Notes: generated by a model not told the origin, from the letters alone. DNA of 64,000 nt from Paracoccus alcaliphilus (GCF_028553725.1 NZ_CP067124.1:1498001-1562000); one strand, 5' to 3'; shown: positions 27,100 to 37,561, counted from the first letter of the stretch. Numbers and translations: made by a program.

Positions 27100-27549
27100 T
27101 CAAGCGCGGTCGGTGCTGTCCAGCCAGATCGTGACCGGACCGTCATTGATCAGCGCCACCTGCATATCGGCGCCGAACCGTCCCTGATCGGTCGCAACCC
27201 CCTGATCGCGCAGGCAATCGGCGAAATGCTGATACAGCCGCTGACCATCTTCGGGTGCCGCAGCCGAGGAAAATCCGGGGCGGTTCCCCGTGCGCGTATC
27301 CGCCGCCAGCGTGAACTGGCTGATGACCAGAGCCGAGCCATCCATATCCAGAACCGAGCGATTCATCCGCCCCTGATCGTCGCGGAAGATCCGCAGCCGG
27401 GCCACGCGGGCGGCCAGCTTTGCGGCTGTGGCCTCGTCATCGCCGCGCATCGCGCAGACCAGAATCAGCAGCCCCGGCCCGCAGCGTCCGATCACCTGCC
27501 CCCCGATCGAGACCGAGGCTTCGCAAACGCGCTGGATCAACGCCCTCAT
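27100..27549 (-). CDS. dtd: D-aminoacyl-tRNA deacylase
   Basis: Frees D-amino acids (and mischarged Gly) from tRNA, a proofreading step after aminoacylation. A 149-aa protein of usual length. It has both family motifs: [18 protein letters not shown] near residues 78-95 and the cross-subunit Gly-cisPro motif NDGPVT near 137-142. It starts 5 bp after the stop codon of a small membrane protein gene and is probably co-transcribed with it. Confidence 0.95.
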   Translation of the reverse strand: MRALIQRVCEASVSIGGQVIGRCGPGLLILVCAMRGDDEATAAKLAARVARLRIFRDDQGRMNRSVLDMDGSALVISQFTLAADTRTGNRPGFSSAAAPEDGQRLYQHFADCLRDQGVATDQGRFGADMQVALINDGPVTIWLDSTDRA

Positions 27550-27554
27550 GTTGC

Positions 27555-27782
27555 TCAGGGCGCCAGAATGATGCCGGTAACGACGGCGATCAGCCCCAGC
27601 GCCGAGGCCGCCAGCGCCGCCATATTCACCGCCAGCACGCTGCGCATCTTGAGGCGCAATGCCTCGTCATCCAGCCCCTGCCGCCTTGCGCGGGCTACGG
27701 TGAAGATGCACCAGATCAGCGCCGCCAGCCCCGCCAGCGTCACAGCCGCCCCGGCCCAGATCATGGTCTCGAACACGCTCAT
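27555..27782 (-). CDS. Small two-helix membrane protein, function unknown
   Basis: A 75-aa protein with two hydrophobic segments (about residues 5-27 and 47-73) joined by a charged loop ([17 protein letters not shown]). It has a good ribosome binding site, AAGGGAG at 7 nt. No family was recognised. It is probably in an operon with dtd, which starts 5 bp after its stop codon, and its start region faces gapR. Confidence 0.7.
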   Translation of the reverse strand: MSVFETMIWAGAAVTLAGLAALIWCIFTVARARRQGLDDEALRLKMRSVLAVNMAALAASALGLIAVVTGIILAP

Positions 27783-27928
27783 CCCAAGGCTCCCTTATCG
27801 CCGCGTCATGTGCCGGACCTTGCCCTAGCGGCGATTGCACCTTGCGGCAAGAGCGCCTATTGGAAGCGCAATCAGCGCGGGGCCGGGCGGCCTGCCGCCG
27901 AACGACAGATTGCATAGGGAAACGCATC

Positions 27929-28189
27929 ATGGATCAGCCGGGCGCACAGGACCAGTACAACGTCACCGCCGGCGAACTTCGCCAGTTCGTCGAACAGATC
28001 GAGCATCTGGAAGCCGAGAAGAAGGACATCGCCGAGCAGATCAAGGAGATCTATGCTGAAAGCAAGGCGCGCGGCTATGATTCCAAGGCGCTGAGGACGA
28101 TCGTCAGCCTGCGCAAGAAGGACAAGGACGAACTGGCCGAGCAGGAAGCGATCCTTGACGTCTACAAACAGGCGCTGGGTATGATCTGA
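27929..28189 (+). CDS. gapR: GapR-family nucleoid-associated protein (DUF2312)
   Basis: An 86-aa helical protein of the GapR family. In Caulobacter GapR binds overtwisted, AT-rich DNA ahead of replication and transcription forks and stimulates topoisomerases. The whole family pattern is visible: ELRQFVEQIEHLEAEKKDIA, IKEIYAESKARGYDSKALR and ALGMI at the end. AGGGA lies 8 nt before the ATG at 27929; the frame is open further upstream, but that extension is not family-like. It is monocistronic, and its 3' side borders a scarred region. Confidence 0.92.
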   Translation: MDQPGAQDQYNVTAGELRQFVEQIEHLEAEKKDIAEQIKEIYAESKARGYDSKALRTIVSLRKKDKDELAEQEAILDVYKQALGMI

Positions 28190-28320
28190 ACCCACTGGTC
28201 GGACCTGGTCCGCGGCCGCGCCTCGCTGCCGCTGGCGCACTTCTTCCGGCCCGACGGCAAGCTGGGCTGAGACCCGCGGAAAGCCCATCGAATGGTACGT
28301 CCGGCGGCATTGTCACTTCA
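28190..28320. other. Short region downstream of gapR
   Basis: An in-frame stretch directly after the gapR stop codon reads THWSDLVRGRASLPLAHFF, then RPDGKLG and a stop at 28271. It looks protein-like but has no start codon, so it may be the 3' end of a gene lost by deletion. Confidence 0.3.
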
Positions 28321-28506
28321 GGGCGTGTCAACCCGTGAGCATGTCGGCGATGAGGACGAAGTTCAGGAAGGCTCGGAACATGATGTCGGGCTTCCCGCGC
28401 TGGACGGGCAGATAGGGGCGGATCAATTCATACTGCGCTTCGCTTATCTCATTTATTTCAAATGAATAGCATATCCGCTGATATGCGGAATAATGGTAAC
28501 ACGCCC
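28321..28506 (-). mobile_element. Internally deleted IS5-family element (MITE-like), 186 bp
   Basis: The ends are GGGCGTGT at the left and its exact complement ACACGCCC at the right, the inverted repeats of an insertion sequence. On the minus strand the interior encodes IS5-type transposase ends fused together: EISEAQYELIRPYLPVQRGK-like N-terminus, here EINEISEAQYELIRPYLPVQ, joined directly to KPDIMFRAFLNFVLIAD, a typical C-terminus, then a stop codon. All catalytic sequence is missing. The flanks are TCA (left) and TAA (right), so any 3-bp target duplication has decayed. A hairpin, GCATATC-CGCT-GATATGC, lies at 28469-28486. Confidence 0.7.
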
Positions 28507-28617
28507 TAACTTCGCGTCGAGCTCGGGATCGTTTGCTTGACCGGCCTGCAGCCGTCTGTCCCGATAATGCTTGACCAGATGGTGATAAGGATTGCGCGGA
28601 AAGGCGAGGGGGTTCAA

Positions 28618-29022
28618 TCAGAGCGTGTCGAGCGCCGCCTCCAGCCGATCAAGGCCGCTCTCAAGCTGCCCTTCTTCCGCACGGATCGTGGCGACCGCGC
28701 CATGCCGGAGCGCGGCGAAGGCAAAGGGCCGCGCCGTCCCGGGATCCACCTCCAGGCCTGCCGACAGACATTGCCGCAGCAAGCGCCGGCGGTCCGATAC
28801 AGCGGTCAGGGCGTATTGCTGGCCGGCGCGGGAGACGACCGCATTCTTCCGACGGTAATCTGCCAACCGAGCGTAGACTGGCAGAGGGCGGCGGCTTGCA
28901 TGACAGTATGTCTGAATGATTATGTCCAGGGATACGATTGCGTTATTTCTGGATAACGGCCGGACTTGAGCGTAGGGAATAATGCGGCGACGTGAGCACT
29001 GTCGGGCTGTCCTGCCGCGCAT
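28618..29022 (-). CDS. Hypothetical protein in scarred region
   Basis: A frame of up to 134 codons. From about residue 44 on it looks like a real protein (RRPLPVYARLADYRRKNAVV..., ending in LESGLDRLEAALDTL), but I do not recognise it. The first 43 codons have poor coding character and no ribosome binding site was found, so the true start is unclear. It lies between the IS5 remnant and a TetR-like fragment, so it was probably acquired and may be inactive. Confidence 0.4.
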   Translation of the reverse strand: MRGRTARQCSRRRIIPYAQVRPLSRNNAIVSLDIIIQTYCHASRRPLPVYARLADYRRKNAVVSRAGQQYALTAVSDRRRLLRQCLSAGLEVDPGTARPFAFAALRHGAVATIRAEEGQLESGLDRLEAALDTL

Positions 29023-29153
29023 TGGTCTATGGACTGGTACGCATGTATGTCGATGGCCATTTTCCCGAATGGCAACCCGAAGGCGAACCGGCCGTCTGGA
29101 TGGAACGCGCCCTGTCCGATTTCATTCAGCGGCTGCGGAAGGATTGCGGCTGA
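28992..29153 (+). pseudogene. C-terminal fragment of a TetR-like regulator
   Basis: A 53-codon frame, preceded by an in-frame TAA 11 nt upstream, encodes STVGLSCRALVYGLVRMYVD, then GHFPEWQPEGEPAVWMERAL and SDFIQRLRKDCG. The ALVYGLVRM.DGHFPEW pattern resembles the ligand-binding C-terminus of TetR/AcrR regulators. No DNA-binding N-terminus is present, so this is a truncated remnant. Confidence 0.45.
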
Positions 29154-29162
29154 AGCACCCGT

Positions 29163-30098
29163 TCAGTTCGCCAGCACGATACAGCGTCCGCCCAGACGTT
29201 GCAGGCGCAGGCAGAAGCTGGCGGCCTCGTTGCGGCTGTCGAACCCGACCTGTGCGGTATAGACCGCGCGCTGCATTCCCGTCAGCCGTTTGCGGACGTA
29301 ACCGACGCGCCTGCCTTCGAGGATCGGCCGCAGCGAGCGGTTCAGCCGCGAGACCTGTTGCGCCGCGCCCGACTGGCTGGGATGGCTGGCGACGATCACC
29401 CCCCAGGGATGGACGCGCGGCTGCACCATGAACTCGCGCAGCTGGCGGTCTCCGCCCAGTTTCTCGCAGGCGGCACGGAAGGGCAGGTCGGGATTCAGCG
29501 CCAGCCGCAGATCCTCGGGTTTGGGCGGGTTGTCGCGCCATGACAGGGCGTCGTGGCCGGTGATCGCCTCGACATAATCCAGCGTCTCATAGGGCAGGGT
29601 CGTCTGGCGGGCGACAAAGCGGGCGGCCCGGTTCTCGCCGCCGTTATAGGCGATTGCGGCCATGCCGATGCTGCCGAAGGTATCGGTCAGATAGCGCAGA
29701 TACCACGCCGCCTTGACGATTGCCTGCGCCGGGTTGAACGGGTCGTGCAGGTCATAGAGATCGGCGGTGCCGGGCATGAACTGCGCGATGCCCTGCGCGC
29801 CGACCGGGCTGATCGCCCCCGGCTCGAACCGGCTTTCCTTCCACAGCAGCCGGGCCAGGAAATTCGGGTCCAGCCCGTTCTGCGTCGCGTTCCGCTCGAT
29901 CAGCTTGCAGACATCGGCGACATAGGCGTCCAGCCGCACGCAGTCGCGCCCGTCATCGGTGCAGCGGATCTTTTCGCTGTCGGGCAGGGGCGCGCGACCC
30001 TCGACCGCATCGACGGCGGGGGCCGCCATCGCGGTGCCCGCCATCAGCCAGATCAGCGCCAGCCAGAGCGATAGGAGCAGGGCAGGAATGCGCTTCAT
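29163..30098 (-). CDS. Lytic transglycosylase with SLT domain
   Basis: Predicted exported peptidoglycan lytic transglycosylase, 311 aa. The signal peptide is MKRIPALLLSLWLALIWLMA plus a short tail. The SLT domain (about 60-180) has the catalytic Glu in LWKESRFEPGAISPVGAQG, then IAQFMPGTA and IAYNGGENRA. The C-terminal ~80 residues (AVYTAQVGFDSRNEAASF..) resemble a SPOR-like fold that would bind denuded glycan strands at the division site; this is inferred from pattern only. It follows the Lys/Ala-rich gene at a 27-nt gap and may be co-transcribed with it. Confidence 0.85.
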   Translation of the reverse strand: MKRIPALLLSLWLALIWLMAGTAMAAPAVDAVEGRAPLPDSEKIRCTDDGRDCVRLDAYVADVCKLIERNATQNGLDPNFLARLLWKESRFEPGAISPVGAQGIAQFMPGTADLYDLHDPFNPAQAIVKAAWYLRYLTDTFGSIGMAAIAYNGGENRAARFVARQTTLPYETLDYVEAITGHDALSWRDNPPKPEDLRLALNPDLPFRAACEKLGGDRQLREFMVQPRVHPWGVIVASHPSQSGAAQQVSRLNRSLRPILEGRRVGYVRKRLTGMQRAVYTAQVGFDSRNEAASFCLRLQRLGGRCIVLAN

Positions 30099-30125
30099 GG
30101 CGACCGCCACCACAGGGCCGGGCAA

Positions 30126-30980
30126 TCAGGCCCCGGCGTTCTTCTTCTTGCCGGATTTCTTCTTGTTCGCCGCCTTGTTCGCTGACTTCTTTTCGGCCTT
30201 GCGGGCGGCCTTTTCAGCCTCTTTGGCGGCTTTGCGTTCGGCCTTGCGGGCTGCCTTTTCGGCTTCCCTGGCGGCCTTGCGCTCTGCCTTGAGAGCCGCT
30301 TTCTCGGCCTCTTTGGCGGCTTTGCGCGCAGCCTTGCGGGCGTCCTTGGCAGCCTGCTTGTCAGCAGCCGGGGCTTTCGGGGCCTTGACCTTGGGCGCGG
30401 GGGTGGCGACGACGGCCACCGGCGCGACAGCCCTGACCGGGCTTTCGACCTCGGTGCTGGCCGCAGGTGCCTTGGCGACACGGCGAGAGCCGGTGCGAAG
30501 GTCCGTCTTGCGGCTGTCGGCGGCTTTGCGGCCTGCGGGCTTGCGGGGTGTCGTGGCGGGCGCACGGCGCGCCTTGCTGCGCACGACGGTGCCGGACTTT
30601 TCGGCTTCGGGCTTTGCTGCGGTCGCGGGTTTGGCGGTCGCGGGCTTGGCTGCCGCAGTACGTCTGGCCGTCGCGTCGGTGCTGCGCGTGGTGGCAGCCG
30701 GTTTCGCGGCAGCCGCGCGCGGCGCCCCGCCCGGTTTCAGCCCGCGTTTGCGGCGTTCGGCACTGGCGCGGTTCAGCGCGGCCTTCATCAGGTCCGCCGC
30801 CGTCTTTTCGCCGCCGACACCTTCGGGGCCTGCGGCAGCCTGCGCCTTCCGGATGCTGTCGATCAGACCCATCAACGCGGCGTCATCCAGCGCGGCCAGT
30901 TGCGGCTGTCGGCTGGCGGTGCTGAGTTTCTGCTGGCTGTTGGACAGAAGGTCCTGTTCGCGCTTGGAATAATTGGGCAT
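30126..30980 (-). CDS. Lys/Ala-rich protein with histone-H1-like tail
   Basis: A 284-aa protein of unknown function. Residues 1-85 look folded (MPNYSKREQDLLSNSQQKLS..., with LMKAALNRASAERRKRG). The rest is low-complexity: an Ala/Pro/Lys/Thr-rich linker (about 86-200), then about 80 residues of repeated KAARKAERKAAKEAEKAA-like units ending GKKKNAGA. Such tails occur in bacterial histone-H1-like and AlgP-like proteins and bind DNA or RNA non-specifically. A DNA-binding role is therefore an inference. The repeats also make this a hot spot for length variation. Confidence 0.75.
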   Translation of the reverse strand: MPNYSKREQDLLSNSQQKLSTASRQPQLAALDDAALMGLIDSIRKAQAAAGPEGVGGEKTAADLMKAALNRASAERRKRGLKPGGAPRAAAAKPAATTRSTDATARRTAAAKPATAKPATAAKPEAEKSGTVVRSKARRAPATTPRKPAGRKAADSRKTDLRTGSRRVAKAPAASTEVESPVRAVAPVAVVATPAPKVKAPKAPAADKQAAKDARKAARKAAKEAEKAALKAERKAAREAEKAARKAERKAAKEAEKAARKAEKKSANKAANKKKSGKKKNAGA

Positions 30981-31071
30981 CTTCGCTCTCGTTAATGCGG
31001 ATCGACAAGGCGGATCGGCGGCTGCGATACGGGCGCAGATTGCGACACCGGACCGGAATTTGCAATTGGAA

Positions 31072-31096
31072 AGACCCCGACCGATGGCCGGGGTCT
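31072..31096 (-). terminator. Probable terminator after the L,D-transpeptidase gene
   Basis: AGACCCCG-N9-CGGGGTCT, 8-bp stem. On the minus strand it lies about 25 nt past the transpeptidase stop codon and is followed by TTTCC, a short U-tract. Confidence 0.6.
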
Positions 31097-31120
31097 GTCG
31101 AAGTCACGTCCCAAGTGGGT

Positions 31121-32044
31121 TCAGCGCGCGGGAACGGCGCTTTCCACCGGCGAGACGAAGGCGGTATCCGTGGTCATATCCGCGAAAGGGTCCGAGACCT
31201 GAGGCGCAAAGGCGACCGCCTGCTGCGCATAGGGATCGGCGATCTGCGCCGCGGCGGTCGTTGCGGCCGGCGTCGGATCGGCGGTCACGAAGGGCTGCGA
31301 GCTGTCGGTATAACCAAGCGCCGCGGCCTCGGACGCGGGCAGGACATAGCCTTCGGGCGTCTCGATCAGCGGTCCTTCCATCTGGCGGCTTTCGGACTGG
31401 CTGCGCACCCGGACAGTGGTGCCGGTCGAAACCTCGTCGAACAGGTCCATGATGTCCTGATTGAACAGGCGGATACAACCGGCCGAGGTGGCCTTGCCGA
31501 CCGAGGACGGGTCCAGCGTGCCGTGGATGCGGTAATAGGTGTCGCGGTCGCCTTCATACAGATACAGCGCGCGCGACCCCAGCGGGTTTTCCGTGCCGCC
31601 CGCCACGCCGCCCGCGAACTGGGCATACAGTTCGGGCTGGGTGCGGATCATGTTGTCGGTCGGGCGCCAGCTGGGCCAGCGGGCCTTGCGGCGGATCGTG
31701 GCGGTGCCGTAATAGCCGGTCCCGGCCCGGCCCACGGCCACGCCAAAGCGCATCGCCTCGCCGTTTTCCAGCACATGATACAGGACCCGCGCATAGGGGT
31801 CCACGACGATCGAGCCGGGTGCCTCGGTGCCGTTATAGGGCACGCGCTGGCGCTGGTTGCGTTCGTTCAGATAGGCCGCGCGAACCGCCGGGATCGTGAT
31901 CGGCTCGCCATTCGGCCCGGTATCCTGACGGGCCTGATAGATCGCCGGAACCTCACCATTGGCGACGGGCATGGTATATCGGCTCGTATCCGAGCAGGCT
32001 GCCAGCCCAAAGGCCAGTGCCGTAATCATGAAAGCGAGGCGCAT
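31121..32044 (-). CDS. L,D-transpeptidase (YkuD), lipoprotein
   Basis: Predicted periplasmic enzyme that forms 3-3 crosslinks or links proteins to peptidoglycan; 307 aa. MRLAFMITALAFGLAAC carries a lipobox (LAAC), so it is probably a lipoprotein. The YkuD domain (about 75-205) has the RIHGT and SAGCIRL motifs with the catalytic Cys, and the NPLGSRALYLYEG strand. The ~100-residue C-terminus is Ala/Pro/Thr-rich and probably disordered. AAGGA lies 9 nt before the chosen ATG; an ATG 15 codons earlier is less likely. Confidence 0.9.
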   Translation of the reverse strand: MRLAFMITALAFGLAACSDTSRYTMPVANGEVPAIYQARQDTGPNGEPITIPAVRAAYLNERNQRQRVPYNGTEAPGSIVVDPYARVLYHVLENGEAMRFGVAVGRAGTGYYGTATIRRKARWPSWRPTDNMIRTQPELYAQFAGGVAGGTENPLGSRALYLYEGDRDTYYRIHGTLDPSSVGKATSAGCIRLFNQDIMDLFDEVSTGTTVRVRSQSESRQMEGPLIETPEGYVLPASEAAALGYTDSSQPFVTADPTPAATTAAAQIADPYAQQAVAFAPQVSDPFADMTTDTAFVSPVESAVPAR

Positions 32045-32442
32045 TCTTCTGTTATCCTTTGTCTCAGCGGGCACCGGGTTCCGATACATCCGCAGCAGCC
32101 ATACTACAATTCCCCTGTCGCCCGGTGGCAGAACCGGGCCGGGGCGTCATGCTGGGTTTCATCAGCCTGTCATGTATGGGGCGCGTCAACCCCTGCACGG
32201 CCGGGGCGTCAAGGTTTTTTCCGCCTCTGTGGCGGGCATGCGGCATTCGTTCAAATTTGCGCAGGTGCTGGAACAAATCTGCGTCATCACGCGGCCCGGT
32301 CTTCGTGAGGTTGCCGCATAAGGTCGCAGCACGGGATCCGGGAATGCGTCCGCATGACGCAGATCACCGCCGCCGATGGATTGCCCCCATGCGCCAGCCG
32401 TCCTAGGGTTCGCCCCGAAACCCCATAAAGATCCACCAAGCT
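32045..32442. other. Divergent intergenic region, L,D-transpeptidase / MFS_3
   Basis: About 400 bp with no supported gene. It should contain both divergent promoters. No clear -35/-10 pair, operator or conserved RNA was recognised. Confidence 0.4.
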
Positions 32443-34083
32443 GTGCCAGACGCCGTTCCGCCCCCGCCTTCAGCCCTTGCCCCGTTCCGTCATGCGGATT
32501 TCCGGCTGTTGTGGAGCGCCACGCTGGTGTCGAATTTCGGCGGTCTGGTGCAGGCGGTCGGCGCGGCATGGCTGATGACGCAGCTGACCGACAGCGCGAC
32601 GCTGATCGCATTGGTGCAGGCCTCGAACACATTGCCGATCATGCTGCTGGCGCTGGCCTCGGGGGCGCTGGCCGATATCTTTCCGCGCAAGGTGATCCTG
32701 CTGACGGCGCAGCTGATCATGCTGGCGGTCTCTGTCGCGCTGGCGGTGGTGGCATGGCAGGGGTTGCTGACGCCGTGGCTGCTACTGGGCTTCACCTTCC
32801 TGATCGGGGCGGGGCAGGCGCTCTACAACCCGCCGTGGCAGGCCAGCATGGGCGATCTGGTGCCGCGCGCCGATCTGCCTGCGGCGGTGACGCTGAACTC
32901 GGTCGGCTTCAACCTGATGCGCAGCGTGGGTCCGGCGGCGGGCGGTTTCATCGTCGCGGGCTTCGGGGCGGCGGCGGCCTTTACGGTGAATGCGATCAGC
33001 TATCTGCCGCTGCTGGGGGCGCTGATGCGCTGGCAGCCCCGCACCACCCCCAGCCGCGCGCCACGAGAGGCATTTCTGCCCGCCGTCGGCGCCGGGCTGC
33101 GCTATGTCGTGCTGTCGCCCAACCTGATGCGGGTCATCCTGCGCGGCGCGTTGTTCGGCTTTGCGGGTGTCTCGGTGCTGGCGCTGCTGCCTCTGGTGGC
33201 CAAGGCCCATCCGCAAGGCGGCTCGCTGCTGTTCGGCGGGTTGCTGGGCTGCTACGGTCTGGGGGCGATCGTCGGCGCGGTGGTCAATCCGCAGATCCGG
33301 GCGCGGTTCAACAATGAAAACGTCATTCGCGTGGCCTTCGCCGGTTTCGCCGCGGCGGCGGTGGTGCTGGGACAGACCGACTCGATATGGCTGCATGCGC
33401 TGGCGATGCTGCCTGCGGGCGCGTCATGGGTGATGGCGCTGTCGCTGTTCAACGTGACGGTGCAGCTGTCCACGCCGCGCTGGGTCGTGGCCCGGGCGCT
33501 GGCGCTCTATCAGACGGCGACCTTCGGCGGCATGGCGGCGGGGTCGTGGATCTGGGGCGCGGTGGCGGGCTCGCAAGGATTGGGTCAGGCCCTGACCTGG
33601 GCAGGCGTGGTGTTGCTGGCCGGTGCGATCATCGGCTTCTGGTTCCGGGCGCCGGAATTCGGCAAGGTCAATCTGGAACCCCTGAACCGCTTCCGCGAAC
33701 CGGCGCTGCGGCTGGACCTGCGCGGCCGTTCCGGCCCGGTCATGGTGATGGTCGATTACCGGATCGAGCAGGACGACGTGCCCGAATTCCTGCGCCTGAT
33801 GCAGCAGCGGCGCAATATCCGCCGCCGCGACGGGGCGCGGAACTGGTCGCTGCTGCGCGATCTGGAATATCCCGACCTGTGGACCGAGGCCTATCACATC
33901 GCCACCTGGGACGAATATGTCCGCCACAACCTGCGCCGCACCAAATCCGACGCCGAGGTGACCACCGCCCTGCGCGCCCTGCATCGCGGCGAGGGCGATC
34001 CGCTCGTACACCGCATGATCGAGCGCCATACCGTCACCCCCGAGGATGACGTGCCCCTGATCGGCAAGCTCGAAGTCCCATGA
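32443..34083 (+). CDS. MFS transporter, MFS_3 (EntS-like) family with extra C-terminal domain
   Basis: A 546-aa protein: a twelve-helix major facilitator (about 1-400) of the MFS_3/transmembrane secretion effector type, starting FRHADFRLLWSATLVSNFGG, with SGALADIFPRK as the motif-A loop near 68. After the membrane part comes a ~140-residue soluble domain (MVMVDYRIEQDDVPEFLRLM onward) that looks like a dimeric alpha-beta barrel (ABM-like) and is typical of this subfamily. Relatives export siderophores or other small molecules; the substrate here is unknown. Translation starts at a GTG. Confidence 0.88.
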   Translation: MPDAVPPPPSALAPFRHADFRLLWSATLVSNFGGLVQAVGAAWLMTQLTDSATLIALVQASNTLPIMLLALASGALADIFPRKVILLTAQLIMLAVSVALAVVAWQGLLTPWLLLGFTFLIGAGQALYNPPWQASMGDLVPRADLPAAVTLNSVGFNLMRSVGPAAGGFIVAGFGAAAAFTVNAISYLPLLGALMRWQPRTTPSRAPREAFLPAVGAGLRYVVLSPNLMRVILRGALFGFAGVSVLALLPLVAKAHPQGGSLLFGGLLGCYGLGAIVGAVVNPQIRARFNNENVIRVAFAGFAAAAVVLGQTDSIWLHALAMLPAGASWVMALSLFNVTVQLSTPRWVVARALALYQTATFGGMAAGSWIWGAVAGSQGLGQALTWAGVVLLAGAIIGFWFRAPEFGKVNLEPLNRFREPALRLDLRGRSGPVMVMVDYRIEQDDVPEFLRLMQQRRNIRRRDGARNWSLLRDLEYPDLWTEAYHIATWDEYVRHNLRRTKSDAEVTTALRALHRGEGDPLVHRMIERHTVTPEDDVPLIGKLEVP

Positions 34084-34145
34084 CCCGCATCCCCGCCAGC
34101 GCAACTTCTCATCCCGACCGCCAGCCCGGAAGAAAACGAATGGCC

Positions 34146-34167
34146 CATCTCTGGTGTTCAAATATCC
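34146..34167 (-). repeat. Recurring intergenic motif, copy 3 (ACCAAAGATG tail)
   Basis: On the minus strand: GGATATTTGAACACCAGAGATG, matching the copies at 37573 and 51402 at nearly every position. It lies between the MFS_3 gene and the ABC importer genes and lacks the GC-rich hairpin of the others. Confidence 0.55.
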
Positions 34168-34248
34168 ACTGGCCCGCGACACGCCCGCCACACCCGCCCC
34201 GGGCAAGGGCGCTTTACCCCGCGTCACGCGCGCTTTAGCGTCACCGCC

Positions 34249-35190
34249 ATGTGGCGATATGTTCTGCGACAGGTGATCTCACTGGGGCTCAGCCTGCTCA
34301 TCGCCTCGGCGGTGATCTTCGGGGTGGTGTCGCTGGTGCCCGGCGATCCGGCCAGCTTCATGCTGGGCACCGGCGCGCAGCCCCAGACGCTGGCGGCTTT
34401 GCGCCAGCAACTGGGCCTCGATCAGCCCTTGCCGCTGCGATACCTGTCATGGCTGGCGGGCATCCTGCGGGGCGATCTGGGCCACAGCTTCACCTATCGC
34501 ACGCCGGTGGCCGGGATGATCCTCGACCGGTTGCAGGTGTCGCTGCCGCTGGCGCTGCTGGCGCTGGTGCTGGCGGTGGCGCTCGCCGTGCCGGTGGCGA
34601 TGCTGGCTGCCGCGCGGCGCGGAAGGGCCACCGATCTGGCGGTCATGGGTGGCACGCAACTGGGCATCGCCCTGCCGAATTTCTGGTTCGCGATGCTGCT
34701 GGTGCTGCTTTTCGCGGTCAATCTGCGTTGGCTTCCGGCGGGCGGCTTTCCCGGCTGGGCCGATCCGCTGGCGGCGCTGAAATCACTGCTGCTGCCCAGC
34801 CTCGCGCTGGCCCTGCCACAGGCGGCGATCCTTGCCCGCGTGCTGCGCTCCGCGCTGATCGAGACGCAGGATCTCGACTATATCCGCACCGCCCGCGCCA
34901 AGGGGCTCAGCCGCGCCCAGACCCTGCGCCGCCATGCGCTGCGCAATGCCATGATTCCGGTGCTGACCATCATGGGCATGCAGTTTTCCTTTCTGCTGGC
35001 CGGGGCGATCATCATCGAGAACGTGTTCTATCTGCCCGGCCTCGGGCGGCTGATCTTTCAGGCCATCACCCAGCGCGACCTGATCGTCGTCCAGTCGGCG
35101 GTGCTGGTTCTGGTCGCCGCCGTGATCTGCGTCACCTTTCTGGTCGATCTGGCCTATGGCCTCATCGATCCAAGGCTGCGCCGCGGATGA
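34249..35190 (+). CDS. Peptide/nickel-type ABC transporter permease (DppB-like)
   Basis: A 313-aa permease of the oligopeptide/dipeptide/nickel class, with six helices. The N-terminus MWRYVLRQVISLGLSLLIAS and the GLDQPLPLRYLSWLAGILRGDLGHSF-type segment near 60-85 are family hallmarks. The EAA loop is YIRTARAKGLSRAQTLRRHA near 210-229. It overlaps the next permease gene by 4 bp (ATGA). This cassette lacks a binding-protein gene on either side. Confidence 0.9.
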   Translation: MWRYVLRQVISLGLSLLIASAVIFGVVSLVPGDPASFMLGTGAQPQTLAALRQQLGLDQPLPLRYLSWLAGILRGDLGHSFTYRTPVAGMILDRLQVSLPLALLALVLAVALAVPVAMLAAARRGRATDLAVMGGTQLGIALPNFWFAMLLVLLFAVNLRWLPAGGFPGWADPLAALKSLLLPSLALALPQAAILARVLRSALIETQDLDYIRTARAKGLSRAQTLRRHALRNAMIPVLTIMGMQFSFLLAGAIIIENVFYLPGLGRLIFQAITQRDLIVVQSAVLVLVAAVICVTFLVDLAYGLIDPRLRRG

Positions 35191-35995
35191 GGGCCGGGCT
35201 GGCGACCGGTGCCCTGCTGGCGGGGCTGGCGCTTGGCGCGGCGCTGCTGGCGCTGGTGTGGACGCCCCATGACGTGACGCAGATGGCGATCGCGGACAAG
35301 CTGCAACCGCCCTCGGTCGCGCATTGGCTGGGCACGGACCACTATGGCCGCGACATCCTGTCGATGCTGATGGCGGGGGCGCAGGTCTCGATGGCGGTGG
35401 CGCTGGTGGCGGTGGGCATCGGCATGGGGCTGGGCGTGCCTCTGGGCCTGATCGCGGCGGCGGGACATGGCGGCTGGCTGGATCAGGCGGTGATGCGCGG
35501 CAACGACCTGATCTTTGCCTTTCCCTCGCTGGTCATCGCCATCCTGATCACCGCCATCCTCGGCCCGTCGGCGCTGAACGCGATCATCGCCATCGGCATT
35601 TTCAACATCCCCGTCTTTGCCCGCGTCACCCGCGCAGGCGCGCTGCCGATCTGGGTGCAGGACTATATCCGCGCGGCCGAGGTTGCGGGCAAGGGCCCCG
35701 CCCGCATCAGCATTGAGCATATCCTGCCCAATATCGCCCATCTGCTGATCGTGCAGGGCACCATCCAGTTCAGCCTCGGCATTCTGGCCGAGGCCGGGCT
35801 CAGCTATGTCGGCCTTGGCGCGCAGCCGCCCACCCCCAGCTGGGGGCGGATGCTGGCCGAGGCCCAGACCATGATCACACTTGCCCCCCATGTCGCCGTC
35901 TTTCCCGGCCTTGCCATCCTGCTGACGGTGCTGGGCCTGAACCTGCTGGGCGACGGGCTGCGCGACGCGCTGGACCCAAGGCTGAGGGCGCGGCG

Positions 35996-35999
<4 letters not shown>
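35187..35999 (+). CDS. Peptide/nickel-type ABC transporter permease (DppC-like)
   Basis: A 270-aa second permease, with a helical N-terminus and LGTDHYGRDILSMLMAGAQVS near residues 50-70, the DppC/NikC hallmark. The EAA loop is YIRAAEVAGKGPARISIEHI near 158-177, and GLSYVGLGAQPPTPSWGRML near 208-227 is also diagnostic. Its ATG overlaps the DppB-like stop codon, and its stop codon overlaps the ATPase start codon, so the three genes are translationally coupled. Confidence 0.9.

Positions 36000-37561
<1,562 letters not shown>

Noticed and set aside
28321..28506. A functional transposase gene in the IS5-like element
   Set aside because: The interior is deleted; only the two ends of the transposase remain, with no catalytic residues.
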